Below, in pieces: positions 16,273-25,716 of a stretch of DNA of 64,000 nucleotides (within the stretch, counting starts at the first letter, position 1; each line of letters begins with the position of its first letter). The notes under the pieces are model-generated. The model had not been told where the DNA came from, searched no databases, and saw only the letters and a list, made by a program, of their open reading frames with translations. The translations under genes were made by a program, and so were the position numbers. Source of the DNA: Winogradskya consettensis (GTDB lineage Bacteria; Actinomycetota; Actinomycetes; Mycobacteriales; Micromonosporaceae); contig NZ_BOQP01000051.1 in assembly GCF_018332715.1 (NCBI RefSeq), forward strand, positions 186,001 to 250,000. Direction: 5' to 3'.

Positions 16273-19200
16273 TCAGGCGACCGTGAACGTGGTGGTGTAG
16301 GGCTTCTGGATGGGTACGCCGGCCGCGCCCGTGCTGCTGACCCCGGTGACGGTGAGTGTGTAGGTGCCGGGTGGAAGCGGCGTCGCGGGCGTCCAGACCA
16401 GCGTGCCCGGGTCGGTCTCCGCGACCGTGACGGGGACCGCGCCGCCGGGGCCGGTGACCGTCACCGTGCCGGTGTAGTCCGCGCCGGTCGGCTGGATGTC
16501 GCGCTGGAAGGTGACGGTCGTTCCCGTGGTCGTGACGACCAGGGGGTCGCGCCAGTAGTGGACGGCGAGATGGGTGTCCGGGACGCCCGGGGTGTCCCAG
16601 GTGGTGGCGGTGTCGTCGACGAGCATGGTGTGGGTGATGCCGCCGTCGATGGTGACGCTGCGGTTGTTGGTGCCGGTGATCGTGCCCCACTCCTCGACGG
16701 TCTCCCAGGTGCCGCGGGTGTACTTGTACTGGATGTCGGTGCCGTCGAGGACCGTGATCGTCGCTTCCCAGATGCCGTTGCCGCGGTTGGTCATGGCGAG
16801 TTTGGCGGGGTCCCACGGGCCCAGTTCGGCGATGTTGCCGGGGACGTAGAGGGTCGCGTCGGCCGGGGTGCCCGGCGGGGCGAGCACGCGGAACGTGACG
16901 GCGACCGGGCGGGCGGGGACGGTCAGGGCCGCGGGCAGGCTCACGCCGCTGCCATCCGGATTTCGGTACGCCAACCGCGCCGTCACATTCGCGGTGCGCG
17001 GCGACGCCACTGCGGGCGTGACGTCGTACGTGACCGTGAAGGTGGCTCCCGGCGCGAGGGAAGCCGCCGTCGTCGGCGAGCGCGGCGTGATGACCCAGCC
17101 GTCCGGCGTGGCAACGCTCACCGACAACGCGCTGACAGCCCCCGGCCCGTCGTTCCGTGCCTCCGCCACGAGGCTGCTCGTCGCCCCGGACTGCAGCCCG
17201 TCCGGCGCCGTGAACGTGAAATCCACGGCCGGCTTCTGCGTCACCGTCAGCGGAGCGCCGTCGTGGGTCACGGCGACAGCCCGCGACCGCGCCACCGCCG
17301 GCACCTCGACCGTGAGCAGATGCTTCACCGCGTCGTACGTGAACGCCGCGGGACGCCCGCCCACCGTGACGACGTGGGGCCGGGAAACCCCGGCGAACTC
17401 CACTGTGTACCGGCGGGCGGCCGGCGCGCCGGGATACGTGCCGGCGACCGGTCCGACGGTCAGCGTGGAACGGCGGCCGGCGTCGTAGCGTACGGGGATC
17501 CGGGCGTACTGGCCGTTGCGGTAGCCGAGCCCGTCACCGGCGTCGTCGTACACCGAGGTGCTGCCGGAGGCATGCGGGTAGACCGTGAGCCTGAGCCGAT
17601 CGCGTTCCTGGTCGGCGACGTTGGTTGCCGGGTGCGATCCGGCGATGATCGCGCCACTCCGGGCGTACACGGGAATGTGATCGGGGGTGGCAGCGACCGT
17701 TCGTGTCGCGGGGCCCTGGAAGGTCTCTCCGGTGAAGAAGTCGGTCCAGGTGCCCGGCGGGAACCAGACCGGGGTGGTCGTGCTCAGTCCCGGCTTGGTC
17801 ACCGGCGCGACGAGCAGCGAATCGCCGAGCAGGTACTGGGTGTCGTGCTCGTAGGCCTCGTCGAGCTCGGGCCACTGCAGATAGAGCGCCCGCGCCATCG
17901 GCATGCCGGTGTCGTAGGTCTGCCGCGCGGCCGTGTAGAGGTAAGGCACGAGCGACTCCCGCAACCGCAGGAAGTCCGCGGCCGGACCGCCGACCGTGTC
18001 CGAGTATTCCCACGGCAGCCGGTCGCCGTGGTCGGAGTGCAGCCGCAGGATCGGCTGGAACGCGCCGAGCTGGACCCAGCGCAGGTAGAGGTCGTCGCTG
18101 AGGTGGGTGCCCGCGAAGCTGCCGATGTCGTGGCTGACGTAGGACTGGCCAATGCTCGCCTCGGCCGGCGTCATGGCGGCTGCGAACTTCAAGGTCTCCC
18201 AGTCCGGGCGGGTGTCACCCGTGAAGTGGACCGTGCTGCGGTGCTCGGCCCAGGGCCCCGACGAGCCGATCTCGTTGTACGCCGGGAAGCTCGCGCCTAT
18301 CCTGGCGAGCGAGAAACCACGCAGTCCGCGCTGCTCGCCGTCACGCTTGTAGAGCTCGTTGACCCAGCTGTCCGCGGTCACGCCGGGCACGCTGACGCCG
18401 CTGTCGTCACAGCAGTAGTCGAGCCACCATTGGCGTACGCCCTGGTCCTCGAACGGTTTGTGCAGTTGCTCGTAGGCCGCGGCCTGGTCCTTGTCCGTCC
18501 AGTCGAAGCGGTACGGGTTCGGCGCGAAACTGCTCGTCGCCGGCGTCAGCTTGCCCTTCGCGGTCGCCTGCGCGCCGGCGAACCGCGGATCGTCACCGGA
18601 GATCGCGGCGTGCACGTTGAGCGTCGGGTTGATGCCCTGCGCGTTGAGCCGGCCCAGGAAGCCCGCCGGGTCGGGGAACAGCTGATCGTTCCAGTTCCAG
18701 CCCGCCCACTGGTTCGGCGCCTTCCAGTCGGTGTCCATCACCAGCGAGTCGAGCGGGACGTCGTGCTCCCGGAACGCGGGCAGCAGCTCGTTCTCGTAGT
18801 CCGCGGCGCTGTACGCCTGGTATTTCGAGAACCAGGTGCCGAGCGTCCACTTCGCCGGGAGCAGGGACGGGCCGGTCAGCGTACGCAGATCAGCCAGCCC
18901 GCGCCGGTAGTCGTGGCCGTAACCGAACAGATAGCCGTCCTGGTACGCGCCGGTGCGTTGCGGCCGGGCGGTGACCCAGTCGTCGCCGGCGCGCGACGCG
19001 GTGGCGGTGTCGTCGCCGGTGCGCAATGCGGTGGCGGTGTCGTCGAGCAGGTACCAGCCGCCGCGGTTGAGCATGCCGGGGTGCAGCGTGATCTGGTCGA
19101 CCGGGCCGGCCTGCCCCGCGTAGTAGTCCAGGCCGCGGTACCAGCCACCGAGCGAGTCGTCCCGGGCCGGCGAGCCGAACGCCGGGTGCACGCTGGTCGT

Positions 19201-19581
19201 CCGGCCGCCGACGCGCAGCTCCAGGGTGGTGTTGGCGGGGGTCACCGGGCCGCTGCCGAGCCGGTAGCGCAGGGTGGCCGCGCTCGTACGTACGCTCAGC
19301 TCCCCGCCGCGGGTCGAGGCGGTGAACCAGGTACGCCCCGGAGCTCGGTCGACCGCGGTGAACGTGGGCCGGTTCTCGAACGAGTCGTCGGCGGCGTACT
19401 CCAGGCGCAGCAGCGTCGGGCTGAGCACCTGAACCCGCAGATGACCCGCGCGCACGCTCTGCCCGTGCACGTCCGGCGGGCGCGGCGCGGCGATCGCCGA
19501 ACCCGGCGTGCCCAGCAGGAGCAGCAGGAAGGCGAGCATTCCCGCCATTCGTCCGACGGTTCTACGGCGATCCCCGGACAT
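16273..19581 (-). CDS. Secreted GH31 family glycosidase with CBM20-like domain
   Basis: About 1,102 residues from ATG 19581 (CAGGGGG upstream), with a signal peptide ending near SAIA-A. The GH31 barrel covers roughly residues 190-660, with a catalytic-nucleophile-type region WWLDYCCDD (about 386) and an acid/base-type GDTRPDWE (about 455). A C-terminal beta-sheet domain follows, then an NEW3-like domain (about 790-890), a CBM20-like starch-binding domain (NIAELGPWD, KYTRGTWETVEEW) and an Ig-like tail. GH31 enzymes are retaining alpha-glucosidases, alpha-xylosidases or transglycosylases. The CBM20 suggests alpha-glucan as substrate. An ATG 24 bases upstream is possible but gives a poorer signal peptide. 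Confidence 0.9.
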   Translation of the reverse strand: MSGDRRRTVGRMAGMLAFLLLLLGTPGSAIAAPRPPDVHGQSVRAGHLRVQVLSPTLLRLEYAADDSFENRPTFTAVDRAPGRTWFTASTRGGELSVRTSAATLRYRLGSGPVTPANTTLELRVGGRTTSVHPAFGSPARDDSLGGWYRGLDYYAGQAGPVDQITLHPGMLNRGGWYLLDDTATALRTGDDTATASRAGDDWVTARPQRTGAYQDGYLFGYGHDYRRGLADLRTLTGPSLLPAKWTLGTWFSKYQAYSAADYENELLPAFREHDVPLDSLVMDTDWKAPNQWAGWNWNDQLFPDPAGFLGRLNAQGINPTLNVHAAISGDDPRFAGAQATAKGKLTPATSSFAPNPYRFDWTDKDQAAAYEQLHKPFEDQGVRQWWLDYCCDDSGVSVPGVTADSWVNELYKRDGEQRGLRGFSLARIGASFPAYNEIGSSGPWAEHRSTVHFTGDTRPDWETLKFAAAMTPAEASIGQSYVSHDIGSFAGTHLSDDLYLRWVQLGAFQPILRLHSDHGDRLPWEYSDTVGGPAADFLRLRESLVPYLYTAARQTYDTGMPMARALYLQWPELDEAYEHDTQYLLGDSLLVAPVTKPGLSTTTPVWFPPGTWTDFFTGETFQGPATRTVAATPDHIPVYARSGAIIAGSHPATNVADQERDRLRLTVYPHASGSTSVYDDAGDGLGYRNGQYARIPVRYDAGRRSTLTVGPVAGTYPGAPAARRYTVEFAGVSRPHVVTVGGRPAAFTYDAVKHLLTVEVPAVARSRAVAVTHDGAPLTVTQKPAVDFTFTAPDGLQSGATSSLVAEARNDGPGAVSALSVSVATPDGWVITPRSPTTAASLAPGATFTVTYDVTPAVASPRTANVTARLAYRNPDGSGVSLPAALTVPARPVAVTFRVLAPPGTPADATLYVPGNIAELGPWDPAKLAMTNRGNGIWEATITVLDGTDIQYKYTRGTWETVEEWGTITGTNNRSVTIDGGITHTMLVDDTATTWDTPGVPDTHLAVHYWRDPLVVTTTGTTVTFQRDIQPTGADYTGTVTVTGPGGAVPVTVAETDPGTLVWTPATPLPPGTYTLTVTGVSSTGAAGVPIQKPYTTTFTVA

Positions 19582-19735
19582 GACGCCCCCTGACGCACGC
19601 AACACACGCGTAACACAACGTCGTGAGCCTCTCGGCCCGCCACCGGGATTGTCAATAGCCGATCATCTATCTCTGAGCCGGCGTCGGTGAGTTGCAACCA
19701 AGCTGCACCGTAGTTTCCGGCCCTTGTCACCGCAG

Positions 19736-21199
19736 ATGCGGTGTGATCGGTACGTGGCGGGACGCGGCTGGCGAATGTACGCGATCGCGCTGGTCGCTGC
19801 GGTGGCGATCTTCGTTCCCGGGCCCCGGAGCCCGTGGTGGGAGATACTGTTCCAGGTCCCCATCGGGCCCTCGTGCGGGGCGGCCATCCTGGTCGGCATT
19901 CGCGGGCTGCCCCGCGCCGAACGGGTGCCGTGGTGGTTCCTGACGGCCGCCGTCCTCTGCACGTGCACCGCTCCCCTGCCCGACCAGCTCGGCACCGACT
20001 GGTTCCCCGGCGACGGCCCCGACATCGCCGACTACCTCTTCCTCGCGTTCTACCCCCTGATGGCAACAGGTCTGACGTTGATGCTGCGGACGCTGCACCG
20101 CCGCACCGACTGGGCCGCGCTCGTCGACGCACTCACCGTGACCGTCGGCATCGGGTTGCTGGCCTGGGTGTACGCCATCGAGCCCGCGTGGCGCGACTCC
20201 GCGGGCGGGTCCCCGCTGTCCCGGCTGGTCACCGTGGCGTACCCGGTCGCGGACCTCGCCCTGCTGGCGCTGACCATTCTCCTGCTGCGCAGCAGCGGCC
20301 GGCGGGCACCGTTCTGGATCGGCGTCTCGCTCGGCGGATACCTGACCGGTGACTGCGCCTGGGTGCTGCTGTTCACCCTGAACAGCGACTGGGGTCAGCT
20401 CTGGTGGACCGGCCGGCTGATCAACGCGCTGTACATGCTGTCGCTGCTCGTGCTGGCGCTCGCCGCCGCACGGCCGGACTTCCGCGACCACGGTACGGGA
20501 GCCGCCGCCGTGTCCCGGCTGAGCCTTCCGCAACTTACCCTGCTCACGGGAGCGGTGCTGATCTCACCCGTGCTGCTGGTCGCCCAGGACATCGCGGGCC
20601 GGGTCGAGGACGCCATCGCGATCGCCATCGGCTCCGCCATCATGTTCCTGCTGGTGGTGACGCGCATGGCCCAGCTGCTGAAGCAGGCCGAACGCCAGCA
20701 GCAGGCGGTCCACGAGCTGTCCCGCCGCGACGAGCTGACCGGCCTGCCGAACCGCCGCGCCTGGACCGACGAGCTGCCCCGGATCCTGGAGCGGGCCCGC
20801 GCCGACCACACCCCCGTCGCCATCGCCATGATCGACCTCGACCGCTTCAAACTCTTCAACGACCGGTACGGCCACCCCGCCGGCGACCGCCTCCTCAAGG
20901 AAGCAACCGCCGCCTGGCACAGCGCACTGCGCCGCTCGGACGTCCTGGCCCGCTACGGCGGCGAGGAGTTCATCGCGGTCCTGCCCGGCGTGGACGTCTC
21001 CCAGGCCATCGTCGTGCTGGAACGCCTGCGCCTGGTCACCCCGCAGGACCAGACCTTCTCCGCCGGCGTCGCCACCTGGGACGGCACGGAGACCTCGGAC
21101 CAGCTCATCGCCCGTGCCGACCTCGCCCTCTACGCGGCCAAGAACGCAGGCCGCGACCGAATCTGCGACGCCGCCGCACTGCCCACCGCCCGACTTTAG
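19736..21199 (+). CDS. Membrane-bound diguanylate cyclase (GGDEF)
   Basis: About 487 residues. The first 300 form roughly eight to nine membrane segments without a recognisable sensor fold. A short helix with coiled-coil character (QAERQQQAVHELSRRDELTGL) leads into a complete GGDEF domain. The active-site loop reads GGEEF, and an RRSD sequence upstream fits the RxxD inhibitory site for product feedback. It should make cyclic di-GMP from two GTP. The start is uncertain (TTG 19724, ATG 19736 or ATG 19774); none has a strong Shine-Dalgarno sequence. It is divergent from the GH31 gene across about 150 bp. Confidence 0.9.
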   Translation: MRCDRYVAGRGWRMYAIALVAAVAIFVPGPRSPWWEILFQVPIGPSCGAAILVGIRGLPRAERVPWWFLTAAVLCTCTAPLPDQLGTDWFPGDGPDIADYLFLAFYPLMATGLTLMLRTLHRRTDWAALVDALTVTVGIGLLAWVYAIEPAWRDSAGGSPLSRLVTVAYPVADLALLALTILLLRSSGRRAPFWIGVSLGGYLTGDCAWVLLFTLNSDWGQLWWTGRLINALYMLSLLVLALAAARPDFRDHGTGAAAVSRLSLPQLTLLTGAVLISPVLLVAQDIAGRVEDAIAIAIGSAIMFLLVVTRMAQLLKQAERQQQAVHELSRRDELTGLPNRRAWTDELPRILERARADHTPVAIAMIDLDRFKLFNDRYGHPAGDRLLKEATAAWHSALRRSDVLARYGGEEFIAVLPGVDVSQAIVVLERLRLVTPQDQTFSAGVATWDGTETSDQLIARADLALYAAKNAGRDRICDAAALPTARL

Positions 21200-21247
21200 G
21201 TACGCGTGCTCAGGACCCCGCGCGGCCCGCCTCCGTACGGTCTGTCC

Positions 21248-21562
21248 ATGATCAGTTTTTGGCGCTCCTACGCCGCCGCAGCCGCGTGGTCGGTCGTGAT
21301 CCTGCCCGTCGCCCTGGCACTGTTCTTCCTCGGCTCCGGGCTGCTCAGCGGCGCCGGCCGGCCGAGCGGGGAAGCCCTGATCTGGGCCGGCTCGTTCGCC
21401 GTCTTCCTGTTCCTGCCGCTGATGGGAGCGGTCGACCTGATCGTCGCCCCGGCCTGGATCCTGTGGCGCCGCTCGAAGGCACGGTCCGTGTCCACCCTCG
21501 GCGCCCAGGCGGCCCTGTTCGGCACGGCGATGGCGTTCGCGGCGTTCTTCGCCTACCGCTAG
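21248..21562 (+). CDS. Small membrane protein, unknown function
   Basis: A 104-residue protein with three hydrophobic segments (about residues 12-32, 45-68 and 84-102) and a short basic loop (WRRSKARS). It lies 48 bases after the diguanylate cyclase gene on the same strand, so co-transcription is possible. No family was recognised. Codon third-position GC is consistent with a real gene. Confidence 0.6.
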   Translation: MISFWRSYAAAAAWSVVILPVALALFFLGSGLLSGAGRPSGEALIWAGSFAVFLFLPLMGAVDLIVAPAWILWRRSKARSVSTLGAQAALFGTAMAFAAFFAYR

Positions 21563-21639
21563 GCGCGGGGCGGTGCAGGGCGCGATGCGCCGGCCCCTGG
21601 TCCCTCCGCGACGGTGCGGCGGATCCGGTCGAGCTGGCC

Positions 21640-21781
21640 GGGCGTACTTTCACGATGCTCGAATCATTACTCACCATCTATTTCCATTAAATTTCGGGTT
21701 CGTGCCACCCAAAACGGCCCTTCGCACGTCTCTCTGGGGGACGCACTCCGCGTCGTCACGGAGCGTTAAGGGGCGTACACG
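21640..21781 (+). promoter_or_regulatory. AT-rich leader before the PBP gene
   Basis: The gap before ATG 21782 contains an AT-rich block (about 21655-21705) that stands out from the GC-rich surroundings and probably carries the promoter. No consensus -35/-10 pair can be named with confidence. Confidence 0.35.
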
Positions 21782-24547
21782 ATGCCAGCGTTGGCGGATG
21801 CGGCAACGACCCGGAATCGTCGGCAGTGGAAGGCGCCGCGGTGGTGGCTGTGGTTGCCGAAATGGCTACGCAGGGTAGTTGCGGGGCTCGTGGTGGCGGT
21901 GCTGATGCTCATCGGGGCCGCGGGCGGCTATGTCGCGAGCGTCAAGCTGCCGCCGGATCCGGCGCCGCCGCAGGCTTCGGTGCTGTACTACCGCGACGGG
22001 CGTACGGTGCTGACCCGGGTCGGGCTGACCGATCGCACCGACGTGCGGCTGGACAAGGTGCCCGTACCCGTCAGGCAGGCTTTTCTGGCCGCCGAGGACC
22101 GCGGGTTCTATGACCACTTCGGCGTCTCGGCGAAGGGGTTGCTGCGTGCGCTGTGGGCCAACATCTTCCACAACGACGGGCAGGGCGCGTCCACGATCAC
22201 CCAGCAGTACGTCCGCAACGCGTATCTCACGCAGGACCGGACGGTGAGCCGCAAGGCCCGGGAGGCGGCGCTCGCGCTGCAGGTCGAACACCGGTTCAGC
22301 AAGGACGAGATCCTCGAGCGCTATCTCAACACCATCTACTTCGGCCGCGACGCGTACGGCATCGAGGCCGCCTCCCGCGCCTATTTCGGCACGGGTGTCG
22401 ATCGGCTGACGGCGTTCCAGGGCGCGGTGCTCGCCGCCATGGTGAAGGATCCGACCCAGGGCGACCCGGCGGCGAATCCGGCGTGGGCGCAGGCCAGGTG
22501 GAAGTGGATCCTGCGGGCCATGGCCGATCAGGGCTGGCTGGAGCGCGGCGCGGCCGACACCACGCCGTACCCGACGGTCGCCGTGGAGTCCGTCACCTCG
22601 AGCACCGTCAGCGGTCCCGCCGGGCTGATCGTGGACCGGGTGGAGGACGAGCTCGTCGGGGCGGGCATCAGCCGGCAGCAGTTCCGCACCGCCGGGCTGC
22701 ACATCACCACCACGATCGACGCCACCGCCCAGACCGCGGCCACCAGCCGGATCAGCGGCGCCCTCGACGGTCAGCCGAAGGAGCTGCGCGCCGCCCTCGT
22801 GGCCGTCGACCCGCAGAACGGCGCGGTGCGTGCCTACTACGGCGGTGACCGGGGCCGCGGCTACTTCGATGACGCGCTGGCCGCCCGGCCGCCCGCGTCG
22901 ACGTTCAAACCGGTGGTCCTCGCCGCCGCCGAGCAGCGTGGCATCGGGTTCCAGTCGCTGTTCAACGGCACGTCGCCGCGGCTGTTCACCGACCGGGGCG
23001 GCGCGCCGCTCTACAACCAGGACAACCTGCAGTGCCCGATCTGCCCGCTCGACACCGCGATGGTCTACTCGCTGAACACGCCGTACTACGCACTGGCCGA
23101 GCAGATCGGGCCGGACGCCGTCCGCGATCTCGCGCACCGGCTGGGCGTCCCCGAGCGGTACGGCAGGCAGGAGACCCTGGTCGACCTCAAGGGCGAGCCG
23201 ACACCCGGCCGTACCCGGTCCGACATCGCCCTGGGCCGTTACCCGGTCGCCCCGGCCGACATCGCGACCCTCTACGCCACCCTGGCCAGCGGGCGGCGCG
23301 CGCAGCGGCACTTCGTCGAGTCCGTGACCGCGGCCAACGGCGATTTCCTGCACCGCCATCTCACGAAGAGCGAGGAGGTGCTCGACCCCGGCGTGGTCGC
23401 GGACGTCGGAGCCGTCCTGGCGAAGGTCGTGGCGCACGACGGCGCCGTCCCCGGCATCCACGCCGCCGCGAAGACCGGCTCGCAGCAGTGGGGCGACACC
23501 GGCGACTCGTCCGACGCGTGGACCGCCGGCTGGGCACCGGAACTGGCCGCGGCGGTGTGGGTGGGCCGCGACAAGCCGGGGCCCATTCGGGAGAAGGACG
23601 GCAAGGCCATCAACGGCGACGGGCTGCCGTACGACATCTGGCGCAATTTTCTCGGCGACGCCCTGCAGGGCCGGCAGTCCCCCGCCCTGCCCGAGCCGAC
23701 GTCGGTGGGCCGCCGTGAGTCGACGGACCTGAAGACCCTCGGCTCCGAGTTCAAGAAGCGCGCGGAGGTCGTCTACCCGGGACCACAGCGGGGCGACCTC
23801 GTCGACAGGTCCAAGGCGACCGGCTCCTGGGCGCAGCGCGTCGACAAGCTGACGGCGGCGCTGGACGAATACGCGGCCACCGTCCCGGACTTCGCCGTCG
23901 CGGTCGCCGACCGCAAAACCGGGCGGCACTACGACTACCGGGGCAGTCGCCCCTACGAGGCCGCCAGCGTCATCAAGGTCGAGCTGATGGCGGCGATGCT
24001 GCTGCAGACCCAGGACCAGGACCGTACGCTCACCGCCGCCGAACGCACCCGGCTCAACAAGATGATCATGGCGAGCGACAACGACGCGGCGACCCGCGTC
24101 TACGACGACATCGGCGGCGCCGAGGGGCTGCGCGAGGCCTGTCAACGGCTCGGTCTCGACGACACCGACCCGGACACCTCGTTCGGTCTCACCCTGACCA
24201 CCGCGAAGGACCAGATCCGGATGATGCAGGCCCTCGCCGACCCCGACAGCCCCCTGGCCCAAGGCTCCCGGGAGCTGATGACGCAGCTCATGTCGACGGT
24301 CAACGCCGACCAGAGCTGGGGGGTCAGCGCCGCCTCGTTCTCCGGCGAGAGCACCGCGCTCAAGAACGGCTGGCTCTCCCGATCCACCGAGGACGGGCGC
24401 TGGATCATCAACAGCACCGGGCGCATCACGGGCGACAAGACCGACGTGGCGATCTCGGTGCTGTCCCACGGTCACCCGAGCCAGAAGGACGGCATCGCGG
24501 TCGCCGAGCAGGTGGCCGCGCTGACCCGCAGCTATCTGGGCTGGTGA
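21782..24547 (+). CDS. Class A penicillin-binding protein fused to a beta-lactamase-like domain
   Basis: A 921-residue single-pass membrane protein (TM about 31-52) that should polymerise and cross-link peptidoglycan. The GT51 domain has the EDRGFYDHFG motif near residue 102. The transpeptidase has STFK (373), SLN (430) and KTG (564). After a linker a third module follows with a second full set of serine-hydrolase motifs, SVIK (729), SDN (765) and KNG (861), resembling class A beta-lactamase/D,D-peptidase folds. Family members normally end after the transpeptidase, or carry PASTA/FN3 tails, so this fusion is unusual. The frame is continuous with no sign of a frameshift. It converges with and overlaps the next gene by 16 bp. 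Confidence 0.9.
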   Translation: MPALADAATTRNRRQWKAPRWWLWLPKWLRRVVAGLVVAVLMLIGAAGGYVASVKLPPDPAPPQASVLYYRDGRTVLTRVGLTDRTDVRLDKVPVPVRQAFLAAEDRGFYDHFGVSAKGLLRALWANIFHNDGQGASTITQQYVRNAYLTQDRTVSRKAREAALALQVEHRFSKDEILERYLNTIYFGRDAYGIEAASRAYFGTGVDRLTAFQGAVLAAMVKDPTQGDPAANPAWAQARWKWILRAMADQGWLERGAADTTPYPTVAVESVTSSTVSGPAGLIVDRVEDELVGAGISRQQFRTAGLHITTTIDATAQTAATSRISGALDGQPKELRAALVAVDPQNGAVRAYYGGDRGRGYFDDALAARPPASTFKPVVLAAAEQRGIGFQSLFNGTSPRLFTDRGGAPLYNQDNLQCPICPLDTAMVYSLNTPYYALAEQIGPDAVRDLAHRLGVPERYGRQETLVDLKGEPTPGRTRSDIALGRYPVAPADIATLYATLASGRRAQRHFVESVTAANGDFLHRHLTKSEEVLDPGVVADVGAVLAKVVAHDGAVPGIHAAAKTGSQQWGDTGDSSDAWTAGWAPELAAAVWVGRDKPGPIREKDGKAINGDGLPYDIWRNFLGDALQGRQSPALPEPTSVGRRESTDLKTLGSEFKKRAEVVYPGPQRGDLVDRSKATGSWAQRVDKLTAALDEYAATVPDFAVAVADRKTGRHYDYRGSRPYEAASVIKVELMAAMLLQTQDQDRTLTAAERTRLNKMIMASDNDAATRVYDDIGGAEGLREACQRLGLDDTDPDTSFGLTLTTAKDQIRMMQALADPDSPLAQGSRELMTQLMSTVNADQSWGVSAASFSGESTALKNGWLSRSTEDGRWIINSTGRITGDKTDVAISVLSHGHPSQKDGIAVAEQVAALTRSYLGW

Positions 24548-24990
24548 TTCCCGGCCGCTTCCCACAGCGGCAGGCGGAACGTCGCGTAGGTGAACTTGCC
24601 GGAGATGCGCCCGTCGGCGTCGAAGTGGAAGACGTCGAGGCCGTGCCACTGCACCCGCCCGCCGTAGCGGGCCCGGGCGAACCAGCGCAGCAGTGGCATG
24701 GCACGCCGGCCGTTGTCGCCGGTGAGGTCCAGCCGGCACGCCCACCGGATCGTGGCACGGCGGCGCGTCTCGTCGATCACGCGGTCGTACACGTCGAAGG
24801 TCATCGTGCCGAAACGCCCGGCGAACTGCGGCGCGAACTCCGCCCGGATGGCGGCGAGACCGTGCAGCTCGGGCTTCTTGCCCGGCAGGTAGACGGCGTC
24901 CTCGGCGAAGAACGACATGACCTTGTCCAGGTCCGGATCGTTGAACGACCCCACGAAGGCATCGATGGTCTGAGCAAGAGTCCCGTTCAC
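24532..24990 (-). CDS. SnoaL-like (NTF2-fold) protein
   Basis: A compact alpha+beta protein of about 152 residues from GTG 24990; an ATG at 25026 is the alternative. Motifs such as SFNDPDLDKVMSFFAEDAVYLPG and a C-terminal DVFHFDADGRISGKFTY are typical of SnoaL/nuclear-transport-factor-2-like proteins, which may be polyketide cyclases, isomerases or stress proteins. The GTG start is preferred because the longer version would begin inside an inverted repeat likely to be an operator. It is divergent from a TetR gene, the usual arrangement for a regulator and its target. Confidence 0.75.
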   Translation of the reverse strand: MNGTLAQTIDAFVGSFNDPDLDKVMSFFAEDAVYLPGKKPELHGLAAIRAEFAPQFAGRFGTMTFDVYDRVIDETRRRATIRWACRLDLTGDNGRRAMPLLRWFARARYGGRVQWHGLDVFHFDADGRISGKFTYATFRLPLWEAAGNHQPR

Positions 24991-25013
24991 CCGCGAGACG
25001 TTAACAGAACGGC

Positions 25014-25032
25014 GTATCCTTAACAAGGAAAC
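25014..25032. promoter_or_regulatory. Candidate TetR operator
   Basis: The 19-bp sequence GTATCCTTAACAAGGAAAC is an inverted repeat around AAC with seven of eight arm positions paired. It lies between the divergent TetR and SnoaL-like genes, where a TetR dimer would block both. Binding is inferred. Confidence 0.5.
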
Positions 25033-25065
25033 ACTGTTCTCTTACAGGTCGGTTAGATTCTTGCC

Positions 25066-25716
25066 ATGCAGGCGCCATTCCAGCGGGCCCGGCGCCCGGA
25101 CCAGAAGGACCAGCGGCGCGAGGCGATCCTCGACGCCGCCCGGGAGCTCGCGCTGAGCTCGGGCGTCGCCTGGGTCAGCCTGGGCGACATCGCCACGGCG
25201 GTCGGGCTGGCGAAGTCGAACGTGCTGCGTTATTTCGGCACCCGCGAGGAGATCTACCTGCGGCTCACGATGCAGGCGGGCTCGGACTGGGCCGCCGCCG
25301 CGACCACCGCGCTGCGGGACGCGAGCGGGGCCGGCGCGACGGCGGCCGCGCTCGCGGACGCGTACGTCGACCGGCCCCTGTTCTGCGACCTCACCACGCA
25401 CGCGGAGACGATGTTCGAGCACAACGTGACCGCTGAGGTGCTACGGGACTACAAGCTGTGGGCCATCGACACGTACATGCGGGTCGGCCTGAGCATCGCC
25501 GCGGCCTGCCCGCCCATGGCGAACAAGGACGGCGCCGCCCTGGTCATGGCGTCCAGCGCGTTCGTCGCGAAGCTGTTCCCGCTGACCCGCCCCCCGCAGG
25601 CCCTGCGCGAGCTGTACGCCCGCGAGCCGGAGATAGCCCAGGTCTTTCCGCCCTTCCGCCCCACCCTCACCCGCATGATCGCCGCGACAGCGGCAGGCCT
25701 GACACCCGGTCAGTAA
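25066..25716 (+). CDS. TetR family transcriptional regulator
   Basis: A 216-residue protein. The N-terminal helix-turn-helix reads REAILDAARELALSSG...SLGDIATAVGLAKSNVLRYFGTREEIY, characteristic of TetR. The C-terminal ligand domain resembles TetR members with the MFEHNVTAEVLRDYK pattern. It probably represses itself and the divergent SnoaL-like gene through the inverted repeat at 25014-25032. The ligand is unknown. It ends 7 bases inside the convergent DUF4132 remnant. Confidence 0.9.
   Translation: MQAPFQRARRPDQKDQRREAILDAARELALSSGVAWVSLGDIATAVGLAKSNVLRYFGTREEIYLRLTMQAGSDWAAAATTALRDASGAGATAAALADAYVDRPLFCDLTTHAETMFEHNVTAEVLRDYKLWAIDTYMRVGLSIAAACPPMANKDGAALVMASSAFVAKLFPLTRPPQALRELYAREPEIAQVFPPFRPTLTRMIAATAAGLTPGQ

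Noticed and set aside
21866..24745. 959-codon frame antisense to the PBP fusion gene
   Set aside because: It mirrors the sense gene with its third-position GC in the wrong phase, a common artefact in GC-rich DNA; no domain is recognisable.
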